A DNA stretch of 64,000 nucleotides from Thiomargarita sp. (GTDB lineage: Bacteria; Pseudomonadota; Gammaproteobacteria; Beggiatoales; Beggiatoaceae): NCBI GenBank assembly GCA_020718845.1, contig DYRG01000006.1, positions 25,668-89,667 on the forward strand. Direction: 5' to 3'. Position 1 is the stretch's first letter. The number at the start of each line of letters is the position of its first letter. Positions 8,169-18,734 of this stretch are shown here, one piece after another. The notes below the pieces were generated by a model. It was not told the DNA's origin and made no database searches. It worked only from the letters and a program-made list of their open reading frames with translations. Made by a program: the position numbers and the translations under genes.

Positions 8169-10856
8169 ATGAAGTTCAACTATTCAGGACTTAATGAACA
8201 ACAAGTCCTAGAATCGCGCCAGAAATATGGTGCAAATGTAGTTTCTACAGGTGAAGTAGAAACCTTTTGGGATAAATTCTTTGGTAATTTCAAAGACCCA
8301 ATTATTATTATTTTATTGGTGGCATTAATCATTGTTGTATTGCTTTCTATTTTTGGTTTTGCACCTTGGTATGAAGGCATAGGAATTGGGGTTGCAATTT
8401 TGATGGCAACATTGGTTGCAACTTGGTCAGAATATTCTAGTGAAAATGAATTTCAAAAACTCTTAGAAGAAGCCTCGTTAATTAAAATCAAAGTTTTTCG
8501 TGATAATACGTTAAAAGAAGTCCCAATTACTGAATTAGTCACCAATGATTTGGTGCTATTACAATCGGGTGATAATGTGCCTGGTGATGGTCATTTGATT
8601 GATGGGCATTTGAGCGTTAATCAAGCGGCTTTAACGGGTGAATCTGAAGCGGTTAAAAAAATCGCTATTTCTTCTGAAAATGCAGAAATTGATGATAAGA
8701 ACAAAATGTTTCGTGCATCGTTAATTGACGATGGTGAAGCTGTAATGAAAGTGACTGCCGTTGGAGAAATGACTGAATACGGTAAAACCTTGAAAGAATT
8801 AGTCAATGCAGAATCTCGTTTATCACCTTTACAAGAGAAACTTTCTGTTTTAGGACATAATATTTCTACTTTTGGTTATATTGGTTCAACTTTAATTGCT
8901 ATTGCATTCATGTATAAGAAAATTTTTATGGATGCAGGAAGTTTTGCGATTTATTTTGCGCAAAGTTTTGGAGCAATTCTTTCTGATTTTGTGACTGCAT
9001 TTGTATTGGCGGTGATTGTGATTGTAATGGCAGTGCCTGAAGGTTTGCCGATGATGATTGCAATTGTGTTATCAATTAACATGAAAAAATTGCTTGCTGA
9101 AAAAGTGTTGGTTCGTAAGTTATTGGGTATTGAAACTGCGGGTAGTTTAACGGTTTTATTCACTGATAAAACAGGCACTTTAACGCAAGGAAAATTGGTT
9201 GCAGAAAAATTTTTAACAGGTGATTTAACAACCTATACAAAAATTGAAGAACTTCCTCAAGATTTAAAACAGTCTTTGATTTTTGCAGTGAGAAATAATA
9301 GCAGTGCCGTTATCGATCCGAGCAATAGTCGAGAAGAACCTAAAATTGTCGGTGCAGATAAAACCGAGCAAGCATTGTTACGGTTTTTAGAGAAACACCT
9401 ACTTGAGAAAAGTAATGTTGATATTACGGAAGTTATTTTGTTCAATAGTAGCCGTAAATTTTCTGCAATGCAGGTTTCTGGAGAACAAAATTTAACTTTA
9501 GTGAAAGGTGCGCCAGAAATCCTTTTGAAGAATTGCACACATTATTTGAATGCGCAAGGTCAACAAGTAGAACTAACCGATCAAAATGCCTTAAAAGAAC
9601 AAATGTCTGCGCTTTCTCAACAGGCAATGCGTTTATTAGCAATTGCGGTAACAAAAGAGCCTATTTCTTCCGAGCAAACTTTACCAGAATCTTTATGTTT
9701 AGTGGGCGTTTTTGGTATTCGTGATGGTTTGAGAACTACCTCGCAACCTGCGGTAAAAATGGCTCAGAATGCGGGTATTCAAGTGGTTATGATTACGGGT
9801 GATGCCAAAGAAACCGCGCACGCAATCGCAAAAGATGTAGGCATTTTAACTGACGACAAAAACGTTGTGCTAACTTCTAGTGATTTAGCACAAATGTCTG
9901 ATGAGGAAGTTAAGAAAACATTACCGCATTTGGCAGTGGTTGCAAGAGCTTACCCAACTGATAAAAGTCGTTTAGTGAAACTCGCTAAAGAATTGAATTG
10001 GGTGGTGGGTATGACAGGCGATGGTGTAAATGATGCCCCTGCGATTAAAAATGCTGACGTTGGATTTGCAATGGGTAGCGGTACAGAAATGACTAAGGAA
10101 GCGGGCGATATTGTAATATTAGATGACAATTTCGCTTCTATTACGCAAGCGATTTTATACGGACGCACGTTGTTTAAATCAATTCGTAAGTTTTTAGTAT
10201 TTCAATTAACGGTAAGTTTGTCTGCAATTTCTTTAGCATTTTTAGGACCGTTTTTAGGATTTGAACTTCCTTTGACGATGATTCAAATGTTATGGATTAA
10301 CGTTATTATGGATACCTTAGCAGCGTTAGCGTTTGCGGGAGAACCAGCGTTGAAACGTTATATGTTGGACAAACCTATTCCAAAAGATACGCATTTGATT
10401 ACACCAGATATGTGGTCATCTATTTTAAGTATGAGTGCAGTGACGGTAATTTTGAGTTTAAGTTTCTTAATGTACGATCCGATTTATAACCTATTTGTAC
10501 ATCAAGGAATGGATAAAGAAACTCAAAACTTAGTCTTTTTAACCTCATTCTTTGGATTCTTTGTATTTTTATTGAACTTTAACCGTTTCAACGTGAGAAC
10601 TGAAGGTTTCAATTTATTTGAAAATATCAATGAAAACTACTATTTCATGAAGATCACTTATGTGATTTTTGGCTTGCAAATTCTCTTCACCTATATTGGA
10701 GGAGATATTATGCGAGTAGTTGGATTGCAAATGATGGATTGGGTGTATTTGACATTGCTTGCATTGTTGATTATTCCAGCCGATATGATTCGTAAAGCAA
10801 TTCGTAACAAATTGTTTGGCGATCCTATTTTAATGCAGGCTGATAACAAAGCCTAA
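8169..10856 (+). CDS. P-type Ca2+-transporting ATPase, plasma-membrane (PMCA/P2B) type
   Basis: This 895-residue pump couples ATP hydrolysis to cation export across the inner membrane. Domains in order are: an N-terminal cation ATPase segment; paired helices at about 42-85; an actuator domain with TGES at 156-159; M4 with AVPEGLP near 288-294, the ion-binding motif of P2 ATPases; the phosphorylation site DKTGTLT with Asp333; the nucleotide domain with KGAPE; the hinge TGDGVNDAP; and a C-terminal set of about six helices including QMLWINVIMDTLAALA. The PEGLP and NVIMDT motifs support Ca2+ rather than heavy-metal transport, and the arrangement is that of the PMCA-type family. It has an AAGGAG site and is 10 bases from rnfA, hence probably cotranscribed. 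Its stop overlaps the convergent nudix gene by 4 bases. Confidence 0.9.
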   Translation: MKFNYSGLNEQQVLESRQKYGANVVSTGEVETFWDKFFGNFKDPIIIILLVALIIVVLLSIFGFAPWYEGIGIGVAILMATLVATWSEYSSENEFQKLLEEASLIKIKVFRDNTLKEVPITELVTNDLVLLQSGDNVPGDGHLIDGHLSVNQAALTGESEAVKKIAISSENAEIDDKNKMFRASLIDDGEAVMKVTAVGEMTEYGKTLKELVNAESRLSPLQEKLSVLGHNISTFGYIGSTLIAIAFMYKKIFMDAGSFAIYFAQSFGAILSDFVTAFVLAVIVIVMAVPEGLPMMIAIVLSINMKKLLAEKVLVRKLLGIETAGSLTVLFTDKTGTLTQGKLVAEKFLTGDLTTYTKIEELPQDLKQSLIFAVRNNSSAVIDPSNSREEPKIVGADKTEQALLRFLEKHLLEKSNVDITEVILFNSSRKFSAMQVSGEQNLTLVKGAPEILLKNCTHYLNAQGQQVELTDQNALKEQMSALSQQAMRLLAIAVTKEPISSEQTLPESLCLVGVFGIRDGLRTTSQPAVKMAQNAGIQVVMITGDAKETAHAIAKDVGILTDDKNVVLTSSDLAQMSDEEVKKTLPHLAVVARAYPTDKSRLVKLAKELNWVVGMTGDGVNDAPAIKNADVGFAMGSGTEMTKEAGDIVILDDNFASITQAILYGRTLFKSIRKFLVFQLTVSLSAISLAFLGPFLGFELPLTMIQMLWINVIMDTLAALAFAGEPALKRYMLDKPIPKDTHLITPDMWSSILSMSAVTVILSLSFLMYDPIYNLFVHQGMDKETQNLVFLTSFFGFFVFLLNFNRFNVRTEGFNLFENINENYYFMKITYVIFGLQILFTYIGGDIMRVVGLQMMDWVYLTLLALLIIPADMIRKAIRNKLFGDPILMQADNKA

Positions 10857-11398
10857 GAAATGGAAAGCAACCGTTGAGCAAAATTAATTAAAATGCTAGC
10901 GGTTGCTCCCCAAATATAGTATTTCTGATAAGGAATAACATAATAGGTTTTATCAAACTTAGTTTCTTGATAGTAATTTGCAGAATTTAAAATAAATGTT
11001 AAAGGTAATTCAAAGATTTCTGCAACCTCAAATTGATCCTTTTGAATTTGAAATCCTTCTTTAATGAAACCCACCACTGGTGTAATCATAAAACCAGTCA
11101 AAGTCTGATAGTTCTCCAGAAATCCCACCACTTCAATAAATTCTTTAGAAATCCCGATTTCTTCTTCGGTTTCTCGCAACGCCGTCATCGTAAAACTTTT
11201 ATCTTGCGTATCACAACGTCCACCAGGAAAACAAATTTGCCCCGCATGATTATTCAAATGCGCCGTGCGCTGCGTTAAAATAATCGACAAACCATTTGGG
11301 GTTTCAACCAAAGGCACTAACACCGCCGAGCAAGTGAGCGTTTTAGTTGAAGGTATATGCGGTTGAGAAAGCAACGCTTGTTGAATACAAGTACGCAT
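10853..11398 (-). CDS. nudL: Nudix CoA pyrophosphatase (NudL-like)
   Basis: The enzyme hydrolyses CoA and its derivatives to phosphopantetheine and adenosine 3',5'-bisphosphate. The 181-residue product carries the CoA-specific motif upstream of the Nudix box (LTQRTAHLNNHAGQICFPGG) and the box itself (GGRCDTQD, then ALRETEEEIGI), in which the first Glu of the general Nudix box is replaced as in other NudL proteins. The Nudix Glu residues that bind Mg2+ are intact. I chose the ATG at 11398; the frame extends upstream only to a TTG inside the purM terminator stem. Its stop overlaps that of the Ca2+-ATPase tail to tail. Confidence 0.88.
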   Translation of the reverse strand: MRTCIQQALLSQPHIPSTKTLTCSAVLVPLVETPNGLSIILTQRTAHLNNHAGQICFPGGRCDTQDKSFTMTALRETEEEIGISKEFIEVVGFLENYQTLTGFMITPVVGFIKEGFQIQKDQFEVAEIFELPLTFILNSANYYQETKFDKTYYVIPYQKYYIWGATASILINFAQRLLSIS

Positions 11399-11410
11399 AG
11401 GAAGTTCTTT

Positions 11411-11438
11411 AAAAATACCCCTCAAATTTATCGAGGGG
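11411..11438 (-). terminator. Rho-independent terminator of purM
   Basis: A 6-bp GC-rich stem (CCCCTC/GAGGGG, 11418-11423 with 11433-11438) is followed in the minus direction by TATTTTT. It lies 8 bases after the purM stop and separates purM from nudL. Confidence 0.8.
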
Positions 11439-11446
11439 GTTTGAGA

Positions 11447-12478
11447 TTAGATGATTTCAATGGCGTGATTTGAATTAGCAATGATTTCACCGATTTCAAA
11501 CACGGTTTCTCCGCTGTTTTGAAGTTGTTGAATAGCGATTTCTTTATCATTAGAAGAAACGATAACAACCATTCCAATTCCACAATTAAATGTCCGCCAC
11601 ATTTCAGTTTGCTCAATATTACCATGCGTTTGCAACCAATCAAACATGAGAGGAACTTTCCACGCTTGGCTATTGATTTTAGCGCATAATCCTTGAGGAA
11701 TTACTCGAGGAATGTTTTCTGACAAACCACCACCTGTAATATGAGCCATGCCGTGTATTTGAAGGTGTTGCATTAAATTTAACAGTGATTTCACATAAAT
11801 GCGGGTGGGTTTTAAAAAGATTTCTCCGAGGGTTTCTCCATCAAAAGAAATATCGGGAGAAACGCCGCTTACATTCAATACTTTTCGGATTAAAGAATAA
11901 CCATTTGAATGTGCGCCGCTCGAGGCTAATCCTAAAATGACATCGCCCGCTTTAATTTGTGAACCGTCTAAAATCTTAGATTTTTCAACGACTCCCACGC
12001 AAAAACCCGCTAAATCGTAATCGTTGCCTTCGTACATTCCAGGCATTTCTGCGGTTTCTCCGCCGACTAATGCCATGCCCGATAATTCGCAACCTTTTCC
12101 TATCCCAGAAATAACTTGGCTGGCGATTTCTACGTCTAATTTTCCTGTTGCATAATAATCTAAGAAAAACAAAGGTTCTGCACCTTGTACTAATACATCA
12201 TTTGCACACATTGCGACTAAATCAATTCCAATGGTGTCGTGTTTGCCGAGTTGCATTGCAAGTTTTAATTTAGTTCCTACGCCATCTGTGCCAGAAACTA
12301 ATACGGGTTGTTTATAGCGGTCGATAGGAATTTCAAATAACGCCCCAAATCCACCCAAACCACCTAACACCCCGTTTCGCATAGTTTTTTTAGCGATGGG
12401 TTTAATGCGTTCTACCAATAAATTGCCGCTGTCAATATCAACCCCAGCATCTCGATAACTTAAAGAAGTTTTGTTCAT
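11447..12478 (-). CDS. purM: Phosphoribosylformylglycinamidine cyclo-ligase (AIR synthetase)
   Basis: PurM closes the imidazole ring in purine synthesis, converting FGAM and ATP to AIR. At 343 residues it matches the family. Motifs visible are [13 protein letters not shown] at the N-terminus, [27 protein letters not shown], the ATP-binding [11 protein letters not shown], and [14 protein letters not shown] in the C-terminal half. The ATG at 12478 is preferred because GAGAG lies at a proper distance; an in-frame TTG four codons upstream overlaps that ribosome-binding site. In many gammaproteobacteria purM is followed by purN; here a terminator and an unrelated gene follow, so the pair is split. 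Confidence 0.96.
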   Translation of the reverse strand: MNKTSLSYRDAGVDIDSGNLLVERIKPIAKKTMRNGVLGGLGGFGALFEIPIDRYKQPVLVSGTDGVGTKLKLAMQLGKHDTIGIDLVAMCANDVLVQGAEPLFFLDYYATGKLDVEIASQVISGIGKGCELSGMALVGGETAEMPGMYEGNDYDLAGFCVGVVEKSKILDGSQIKAGDVILGLASSGAHSNGYSLIRKVLNVSGVSPDISFDGETLGEIFLKPTRIYVKSLLNLMQHLQIHGMAHITGGGLSENIPRVIPQGLCAKINSQAWKVPLMFDWLQTHGNIEQTEMWRTFNCGIGMVVIVSSNDKEIAIQQLQNSGETVFEIGEIIANSNHAIEII

Positions 12479-12802
12479 GTTTGCTCTCAAAAAATATGTT
12501 TAGTTAAGAAATTTTAATTAATTACCTTATTTTGCGGTTTTTTATCCTGTTGTGGTTTGCACCCTACCTATAAATGGTGTAATAAAATTATAATAATTAT
12601 CCAACATAGGTTTTGTAATGTAAAAATTGAGAAAATAAGATTTTAAAATTAGAGATTTTTTCTCCAGCATTTGATCAACTAATTTTAAATAGGCTTTTTT
12701 GAATAATACCTACAAAGAGATGAAGATATAAGGAGCATGAAAGAGCAACAATGAAATAAAAGCTAGTATTGTTTTGCTAGGCTTTTATTTCATAACGTTT
12801 AA
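12479..12802. other. AT-rich intergenic region upstream of purM
   Basis: This 324-base region holds the purM promoter and the dapD terminator. I found no gene, tRNA or riboswitch-like fold. An 11-base stretch TTGCACCCTAC at 12557-12567 is the exact reverse complement of one arm of the inverted repeat at 21060-21086, so it may be a remnant of the same dispersed element. Confidence 0.5.
12751..12793 (-). terminator. Long inverted repeat after dapD, probable terminator
   Basis: A 16-bp stem with one bulged G (12751-12766 with 12777-12793, arm ATGAAATAAAAGCTAG) encloses a 10-base loop. It begins 9 bases after the dapD stop. The stem is AT-rich and T-rich at its 3' side, but there is no separate U tract, so termination is inferred from position and stem length. 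Confidence 0.6.
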
Positions 12803-13624
12803 TTAGAGGTCTCGTAATAAGGCGTTGATACCGACTTTGCTCCGAGTTTTTTCGTCGACTTGTTTTACAATAACCGCGCAGTACAAACTATACTTTCCAT
12901 CGTTTGACGGCAAGTTTCCAGAAACCACCACCGAATAAGGCGGAATGTAACCATAAGTGATTTCTCCTGTTTCTCGATGATAAATCTTGGTGCTTTGACC
13001 AATATAAACCCCCATTGAAATCACTGCACCTTTGCCGACAATTACGCCTTCCACTACTTCAGAACGCGCTCCAATGAAACAATCATCCTCAATAATAGTT
13101 GGCGATGCTTGCAAGGGTTCTAATACGCCACCAATCCCCACACCGCCCGATAAATGCACGTTTTTTCCTATCTGTGCGCACGAGCCAACTGTTGACCAAG
13201 TATCCACCATTGTTCCACTGTCTACAAATGCCCCAATATTGACGTAAGACGGCATTAATACGACGTTTGGTGCAATATACGACCCATATCGTGCTGCCGC
13301 TGGAGGAACTACTCGAACACCACTATTTTTGAAATCTTTTCCACTCATATCTTCAAATCGGGAGGGAATTTTATCGTAATAATTGGTGTAACCGTCACGC
13401 ATCACGGTATTTTTATTCAAACGAAACGCCAATAAAACTGCTTTCTTCAACCATTGATTAACGACCCATTGCTCACCTTGTTTCTCGGCGACTCTTTGTT
13501 GTCCAGAATTAAGCAATTGTAATACTTCATTAACGGCTTCTTTAATTTCTGAAGGGGCATTTTTTGGAGAAAGTTCTTCACGATCTTCAAAAGCTGCTTC
13601 AATAATAGTTTTTAACTGTTCCAT
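12803..13624 (-). CDS. dapD: 2,3,4,5-tetrahydropyridine-2,6-dicarboxylate N-succinyltransferase
   Basis: DapD transfers succinyl from succinyl-CoA to tetrahydrodipicolinate in the succinylase route to diaminopimelate and lysine. The 273-residue length is typical. The N-terminal helical domain is followed by the left-handed beta-helix of hexapeptide repeats: [28 protein letters not shown], then [19 protein letters not shown], then [18 protein letters not shown]. The C-terminal [13 protein letters not shown] is conserved. It starts 14 bases after dapC, so the two consecutive pathway enzymes share a transcript. Confidence 0.97.
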   Translation of the reverse strand: MEQLKTIIEAAFEDREELSPKNAPSEIKEAVNEVLQLLNSGQQRVAEKQGEQWVVNQWLKKAVLLAFRLNKNTVMRDGYTNYYDKIPSRFEDMSGKDFKNSGVRVVPPAAARYGSYIAPNVVLMPSYVNIGAFVDSGTMVDTWSTVGSCAQIGKNVHLSGGVGIGGVLEPLQASPTIIEDDCFIGARSEVVEGVIVGKGAVISMGVYIGQSTKIYHRETGEITYGYIPPYSVVVSGNLPSNDGKYSLYCAVIVKQVDEKTRSKVGINALLRDL

Positions 13625-13638
13625 GTAAAGTTCCTTAA

Positions 13639-14832
13639 TTAAAGTTGTTCAATAAAACGACGGATTCGTCGCGCTGCTTCCTCACATTCTTCTACGTTGG
13701 CAACTAATGCAATTCTTACCCTATTTTCTCCCGGATTTCCAAACGGCGTTTTTCTCGACAAATAACTACCGGGTAAAACCGTAATATGTTGTTTTTCAAA
13801 TAAACGCTGCGTAAAAAGTTCTTCCTCAAAAGGCGTGTGCATCCAGAAATAAAAACCCGCTTGCGGCATTTGTAACGGTAAAACAGGGCTTAAAATGTTA
13901 AAAAAAAGTTCAAATTTCTCACGATATAAAGCACGATTTTCTTTAACGTGTTCTTCATCTTGCCACGCCGCGATGCTCACTTTTTGAACGGGCGGCGGCA
14001 TTGCACAACCATGATAAGTTCGATATAAGAAAAACTTGTCTAAAATTTTTGCATCGCCCGCCACAAATCCTGATCTTAATCCTGGTACATTTGAACGTTT
14101 TGAAAGGCTATGAAACACCACACAACCTTTAAATGTTTTGTTACCCATTTGCTCGGCGGCTTGTAATAAACCGACAGGTGGTTTTTGTTCATCAAAATAT
14201 AGCTCCGAATAACACTCATCAGATGCAATTACAAAATCATATTTCTCAGCAAATTGAATAAGTTTTTGCAATATTTTAATATCCAAAACCGCACCCGTTG
14301 GATTATTGGGTGAACACAAATAAAGTAATTGGCAATCTTTCCAAGTTTCTTCAGAAATGCTTTCAAAATCGGGATAAAAGTTCTTATTAGCTGGGCAATT
14401 TATAAAATAAGGCGTTGCTCCTGCTAAAAATGCCGCCCCTTCATAAATTTGATAAAAGGGATTTGGCATTAAAATTAACGGATTTTTTTCATTACGATCA
14501 ATCACCGCTTGCGCAAAAGAAAATAATGCCTCGCGTGTTCCATTAACGGGTAAGATTTGCTTTGCTGGGTCGATATGAGCTAAATGAAAGCGTTGTTTTA
14601 ACCAATTTGCAATACTTTCTCTCAGCACGTCCTCGCCTTTCGTTAAAGGATAATTCGCCAATCCTTGCAAATTATTGATGAGTGTTTCTTTAATAAATTC
14701 GGGCGTAGGATGTTTAGGCTCACCAATAAATAAAGGGATATGTGACAAATCCCTTGGTGGAGAAATCCCTGCTTTTAATTTATTAAGTTTTTCAAAGGGA
14801 TAGGATTGTAATTTATTTAAATCTGGATTCAT
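13639..14832 (-). CDS. dapC: Succinyldiaminopimelate transaminase
   Basis: This PLP-dependent class I/II aminotransferase makes N-succinyl-LL-diaminopimelate, the step after DapD. The 397-residue protein has the fold-type I landmarks: [26 protein letters not shown] and the PLP lysine in [20 protein letters not shown], plus the C-terminal RVRIALVAN. The [11 protein letters not shown] stretch and the adjacent dapD point to DapC rather than a general aspartate aminotransferase. Its ATG overlaps the stop of the upstream sensor kinase by 4 bases (ATGA), implying translational coupling. Confidence 0.93.
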   Translation of the reverse strand: MNPDLNKLQSYPFEKLNKLKAGISPPRDLSHIPLFIGEPKHPTPEFIKETLINNLQGLANYPLTKGEDVLRESIANWLKQRFHLAHIDPAKQILPVNGTREALFSFAQAVIDRNEKNPLILMPNPFYQIYEGAAFLAGATPYFINCPANKNFYPDFESISEETWKDCQLLYLCSPNNPTGAVLDIKILQKLIQFAEKYDFVIASDECYSELYFDEQKPPVGLLQAAEQMGNKTFKGCVVFHSLSKRSNVPGLRSGFVAGDAKILDKFFLYRTYHGCAMPPPVQKVSIAAWQDEEHVKENRALYREKFELFFNILSPVLPLQMPQAGFYFWMHTPFEEELFTQRLFEKQHITVLPGSYLSRKTPFGNPGENRVRIALVANVEECEEAARRIRRFIEQL

Positions 14833-17390
14833 AGATTAAAGTCTTCTGTATCGATGAAAAGTGGAAATTCTACAATAAATTTAGCACCGTTGCCTATTTT
14901 AGTTTCACACCATACATTTCCGCGCATATTTTCAACAAGTTTCTTCACAATAAATAATCCCAATCCACTAGAATGTTCTCCGCCCGTTGGCTTTGCACTT
15001 AAACGGCTAAATTTTCCAAAGAGTTTCTTTAAATCTTGCTCATTAAAACCCGGTCCTTGATCTTCAATTTCACAACGCACTTTATTTTCTACAACAAACA
15101 TTCTGCAATAAATGTTTTTAGCAAAAGGTGAATATTTTACTGCATTTGAAATGATATTATCCAATACTTGATAAAATAAATTTTCATCAACCATTGCAAT
15201 CACTTTTTGATTAGTTGCTTCGGTAAGAATAGTAATGTTTTTAGCTTGAGCTTTTATTTGATAGCGTTTAATAATAATTGATATAATCAACCAGATATTT
15301 GTTGGCTGCATATTTGCTTTTACTTCGCCCGAATCTAGTTTATTCATATCCAATAAATTTTCGATTAAATCAAACATTTGTTGCGTGCTTGTTTGAATCA
15401 TATCAACATATTCAGCGAGTTCTTCTTTAGTAATTGATTCTGCAGACCATTGAATAATATCCACTAAACCTTTAATTGCCGATAACGGATTTTTCAAATC
15501 ATGAACCACAATTGCCATTAATTCATTTTTCTCTTGATTCAAATGGATCAATTGGTCATTTTTGATACCGATTTCTTTATTGTATTTTAAAGCCGCATTT
15601 TTAGCTTCTTGCTCTTGAATTAAAGCTATTTTATCCCGTTCTGCTTGACGACGCAGAGAAATATCTTGAAATACCGCAATTGCAAAGATTACTTCTCTTT
15701 TTTCATTAAAAACAGGGGTCGCTCGTACTTCCAAAGGAATAGTGCAATCAGGATGACGAATTTCTATATCATCCACTAATGCTGCTTTACCATTTAATGC
15801 TTTAGTTAAGGGCATTTTTTCCACTGGATATAACCAAGGCGTATTTGCTAAGTAAATATTATAGATTTCTGGTATTTTTTGATAATGCAAATAATTAGTA
15901 TTTTTCTTACCCAAATAGGCTTGGAAAATGCCAGATATTTCTTGTCCACCTAAATCATGAATAGTATTTTTCCTCAAAATAATTTGCGCAGCTTGATTTG
16001 CATAATAAGGTACACCTTGCGCATCAATAATAAAAATACCTAGAGGAATTGCTTCTAAAAATTGCTTTAAACGTTCCTCATTATAACGTACTTGTTCATT
16101 CTTCATTTCTAATGCGTCAAAAGAATATTTTAATTGATCACCCATCTTCTTAAATGATCGAGACAATTCTCCCACTTCATCACGTCTTAAATAATCTAAA
16201 TGCTCTAAATTTTGCTCCCAATTTCCATTTGCAATTTTAGCAGCGGCAACACTCATTTTTTCTAATGGTAAGGTTATCCACCTTGCAAACAACATTGCAA
16301 TAAAAATTGCAATCAATAACGCACCTAATGACAAAAAGAAAGTGATTTCTGAATTAGCATTAATTTTTGCCATAAAATCTTGTTCTGATAACACTACTAT
16401 TACCAACCAATCTAATCCATAATTATCTTGATAAGGTAATACATTGACGAAATTTTTTTGTTTATCCACTTCAAATGCAAAATTGCTTTCGGTTTTAATC
16501 TTATGAAAATCGCCAAAATATTGCTTTAAATAATGCGTAGCTTGATTGGTTAAAGGGTTTTTACTTTGCAAAGCAGAGAAACGTTGTATTTTACCATCGA
16601 CTAAGGTTGCTAACGTTTCATCTAAATTAGAAGATGCAATGAAATTTCCGTTTTTTTCTATAATAAACGCTTGACCTGTTTTTCCAGTCTTTAAACTATT
16701 TAAAAAACGATTAATTTCAACTAATGCTAAATCCGTCGCTAAAACACCAACTATTTCATTTTTTTTGTTATAAACAGGTGCACCAAATCCTAATCCCAAA
16801 CTATCATATAGAATATATTTATATACATCATACCAAGTATGTTTTTTTTTTTCTATAATATTTTGATACCAAGGTCTTTTACGCGGATCAAAGAAACTTG
16901 GGGTATTTTTAATTAAATTAATTTTATTTCCATGCTCATCTACTTCGTATGTAAAATAAGCATGATTAGTTGTTTCATTTGCAGTAATCGTTCTTAACAT
17001 ACCATTATCAGTTTGACGATGCGCTCCTGTATAATTTCCAGTTTCTGTACTATAACTAATATAGGTCATTTTTGGAAAAAGTTTTATTTGTTGAAATAGA
17101 TAATGCTCAAGCTCCAGTTGATTATCTGAATTCAAATGACCACTTTCTATTGCATCTTGATTTATTTTTGAAATTAAAGGTGGCACTGCAAGATATTGAT
17201 ACAAATGTTCTTTAATTCGAGAAGTAATTTCAGTTTGTAATTGCCCAATAATCTCTTGAACTGTTTGCTGACTATTTCGAAAGGATAACCAACCAATAAT
17301 CCATGCAAAAACAATGAGTTGCAATAAAAACATAAGAATAAGTACAATACGCAATGAACGGTATTTTTCAGTTGTATTTGTTGGATTCAT
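14829..17390 (-). CDS. Membrane sensor histidine kinase (Cache-HAMP-PAS-HisKA-HATPase)
   Basis: This is an 853-residue inner-membrane sensor kinase. A first membrane helix lies at about 15-37. A periplasmic double-Cache-type sensor fills about 40-345, including the family-like RKRPWYQNIIEKKKHTWYDVY near 170-190 and VVGVLATDLAL-like strands near 213-223. A second helix lies at about 350-372, followed by HAMP (PLEKMSVAAAKIANGNW, 375-425), PAS (about 440-580), and the kinase core with phosphoacceptor His630 in VVHDLKNPLSAIKGL. The N box (DNIISNAVKYSPFAK), G1 (EDQGPGF) and G2 (SSGLGLFIVKKL) are intact. It has no receiver domain and no response regulator beside it. The kinase is the first gene of a unit with dapC and dapD, and its stop overlaps the dapC start. 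The ligand is unknown. Confidence 0.92.
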   Translation of the reverse strand: MNPTNTTEKYRSLRIVLILMFLLQLIVFAWIIGWLSFRNSQQTVQEIIGQLQTEITSRIKEHLYQYLAVPPLISKINQDAIESGHLNSDNQLELEHYLFQQIKLFPKMTYISYSTETGNYTGAHRQTDNGMLRTITANETTNHAYFTYEVDEHGNKINLIKNTPSFFDPRKRPWYQNIIEKKKHTWYDVYKYILYDSLGLGFGAPVYNKKNEIVGVLATDLALVEINRFLNSLKTGKTGQAFIIEKNGNFIASSNLDETLATLVDGKIQRFSALQSKNPLTNQATHYLKQYFGDFHKIKTESNFAFEVDKQKNFVNVLPYQDNYGLDWLVIVVLSEQDFMAKINANSEITFFLSLGALLIAIFIAMLFARWITLPLEKMSVAAAKIANGNWEQNLEHLDYLRRDEVGELSRSFKKMGDQLKYSFDALEMKNEQVRYNEERLKQFLEAIPLGIFIIDAQGVPYYANQAAQIILRKNTIHDLGGQEISGIFQAYLGKKNTNYLHYQKIPEIYNIYLANTPWLYPVEKMPLTKALNGKAALVDDIEIRHPDCTIPLEVRATPVFNEKREVIFAIAVFQDISLRRQAERDKIALIQEQEAKNAALKYNKEIGIKNDQLIHLNQEKNELMAIVVHDLKNPLSAIKGLVDIIQWSAESITKEELAEYVDMIQTSTQQMFDLIENLLDMNKLDSGEVKANMQPTNIWLIISIIIKRYQIKAQAKNITILTEATNQKVIAMVDENLFYQVLDNIISNAVKYSPFAKNIYCRMFVVENKVRCEIEDQGPGFNEQDLKKLFGKFSRLSAKPTGGEHSSGLGLFIVKKLVENMRGNVWCETKIGNGAKFIVEFPLFIDTEDFNL

Positions 17391-17447
17391 GCTTATATTT
17401 TCCTTAGGGTCAATTCCTCCCCAATTGTTTTGAGGAGGAGGGTTTCT

Positions 17448-18662
17448 TTATTTACGTCCTACACGAGCTGCAATGCGCATTCTTAATGCGTTTAATTTAA
17501 TGAAACCTTCTGCATCAAATTGATTATAAGCACCCGCATCGTCCTCAAAAGTTGCAATGCTCGTATCAAATAAACTGTCTGTAGTTGATTTACGTCCAGC
17601 AATGATCACATTTCCTTTGTAAAGTTTGACACGCACAAATCCATTCACATATTTCTGAGATTCATCGATCATGGTTTGTAATAATTTGCGTTCTGGACTC
17701 CACCAATAACCATTATAAATTAAAGACGCATAACGCGGCATTAATTCATCTTTCAAATGCGCTACTTCACGATCTAAAGTTAAAGATTCAATTGCACGAT
17801 GGGCTTTTAACATAATCGTTCCACCCGGTGTTTCATAACAACCGCGTGATTTCATTCCTACATAACGGTTCTCAACTAAATCTAAACGACCAATACCGTT
17901 TTCTCCCGCGACTTTGTTCAAATAAGTTAAAACCGTTGCGGGGGTCATTTGCTCACCATTAATGGCAACAATATCGCCTTGTTGATAAGTGAGTTCAATT
18001 TCGGTTTCTGTATCGGGTGCACGTTGCGGAGAAACCGACCAACGCCACATATCTTCTTCTGGAAATGACCAAGGGTCTTCTAAAATATCACCTTCATAAG
18101 AAATGTGTAATAAATTTGCATCCATTGAATAAGGTGATTTTGTACCGCGTTTCATTTCAATGGGGATTTGATGTTGCTCTGCGTATTGCATTAATTTTTC
18201 ACGCGAGGTTAAATCCCAAATTCGCCAAGGTGCAATGATTTTAACTTCGGGTTTTAAGGCGTATGCACCTAATTCAAAACGAACTTGATCATTTCCTTTG
18301 CCAGTTGCTCCGTGAGAAATAGCATCTGCGCCTGTTTGATTAGCGATTTCTACCAACCGTTTGGCAATTAAAGGACGTGCAATCGATGTTCCTAACAAAT
18401 ACTCGCCTTCATAAATGGTATTTGCTCTAAACATGGGAAATACATAATCTTTAACAAACTCCTCACGCAAATCTTCAATGTAAATTTCTTTAACGCCCAT
18501 TTGTTGGGCTTTTTGACGTGCGGGTTCAACTTCCTCACCTTGTCCAATGTCAGCGGTGAAAGTGACGATTTCACAATGATATTGATCTTCCAACCATTTT
18601 AAAATAATTGACGTATCTAATCCGCCCGAATAGGCTAATACAACTTTTTTAATCTCAGACAT
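17448..18662 (-). CDS. argG: Argininosuccinate synthase
   Basis: ArgG joins citrulline and aspartate with ATP to give argininosuccinate, the penultimate arginine step. The 404-residue protein begins [23 protein letters not shown], which contains the PP-loop SGGLDTS; further landmarks are [16 protein letters not shown] and [18 protein letters not shown] prefer the ATG at 18662, preceded by TGGAACGG; an in-frame GTG four codons earlier overlaps that site. The gene is 57 bases upstream of the sensor kinase and could be cotranscribed. No other arg gene adjoins it. The carAB genes, which supply carbamoyl phosphate to the same pathway, lie about 18 kb away. Confidence 0.97.
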   Translation of the reverse strand: MSEIKKVVLAYSGGLDTSIILKWLEDQYHCEIVTFTADIGQGEEVEPARQKAQQMGVKEIYIEDLREEFVKDYVFPMFRANTIYEGEYLLGTSIARPLIAKRLVEIANQTGADAISHGATGKGNDQVRFELGAYALKPEVKIIAPWRIWDLTSREKLMQYAEQHQIPIEMKRGTKSPYSMDANLLHISYEGDILEDPWSFPEEDMWRWSVSPQRAPDTETEIELTYQQGDIVAINGEQMTPATVLTYLNKVAGENGIGRLDLVENRYVGMKSRGCYETPGGTIMLKAHRAIESLTLDREVAHLKDELMPRYASLIYNGYWWSPERKLLQTMIDESQKYVNGFVRVKLYKGNVIIAGRKSTTDSLFDTSIATFEDDAGAYNQFDAEGFIKLNALRMRIAARVGRK

Positions 18663-18734
18663 AATCCGTTCCACTCATTAGGTAAGTGCAAATATTTCAT
18701 TTTACCATAAACTTTTAAAGCGGCAAATAGAAAT

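Noticed and set aside
11399..11425. Longer start of the Nudix gene
   Set aside because: The TTG lies in the stem of the purM terminator.
12720..12757. Tiny reading frame ATG-AAA-GAG-CAA-CAA-stop after AAGGAG
   Set aside because: The spacing of one base between the site and the ATG is too short and the peptide is only five residues.
17391..17447. Terminator between argG and the sensor kinase
   Set aside because: Only a 5-bp pairing of CCTCC-like runs and no U tract; the two genes may be cotranscribed.
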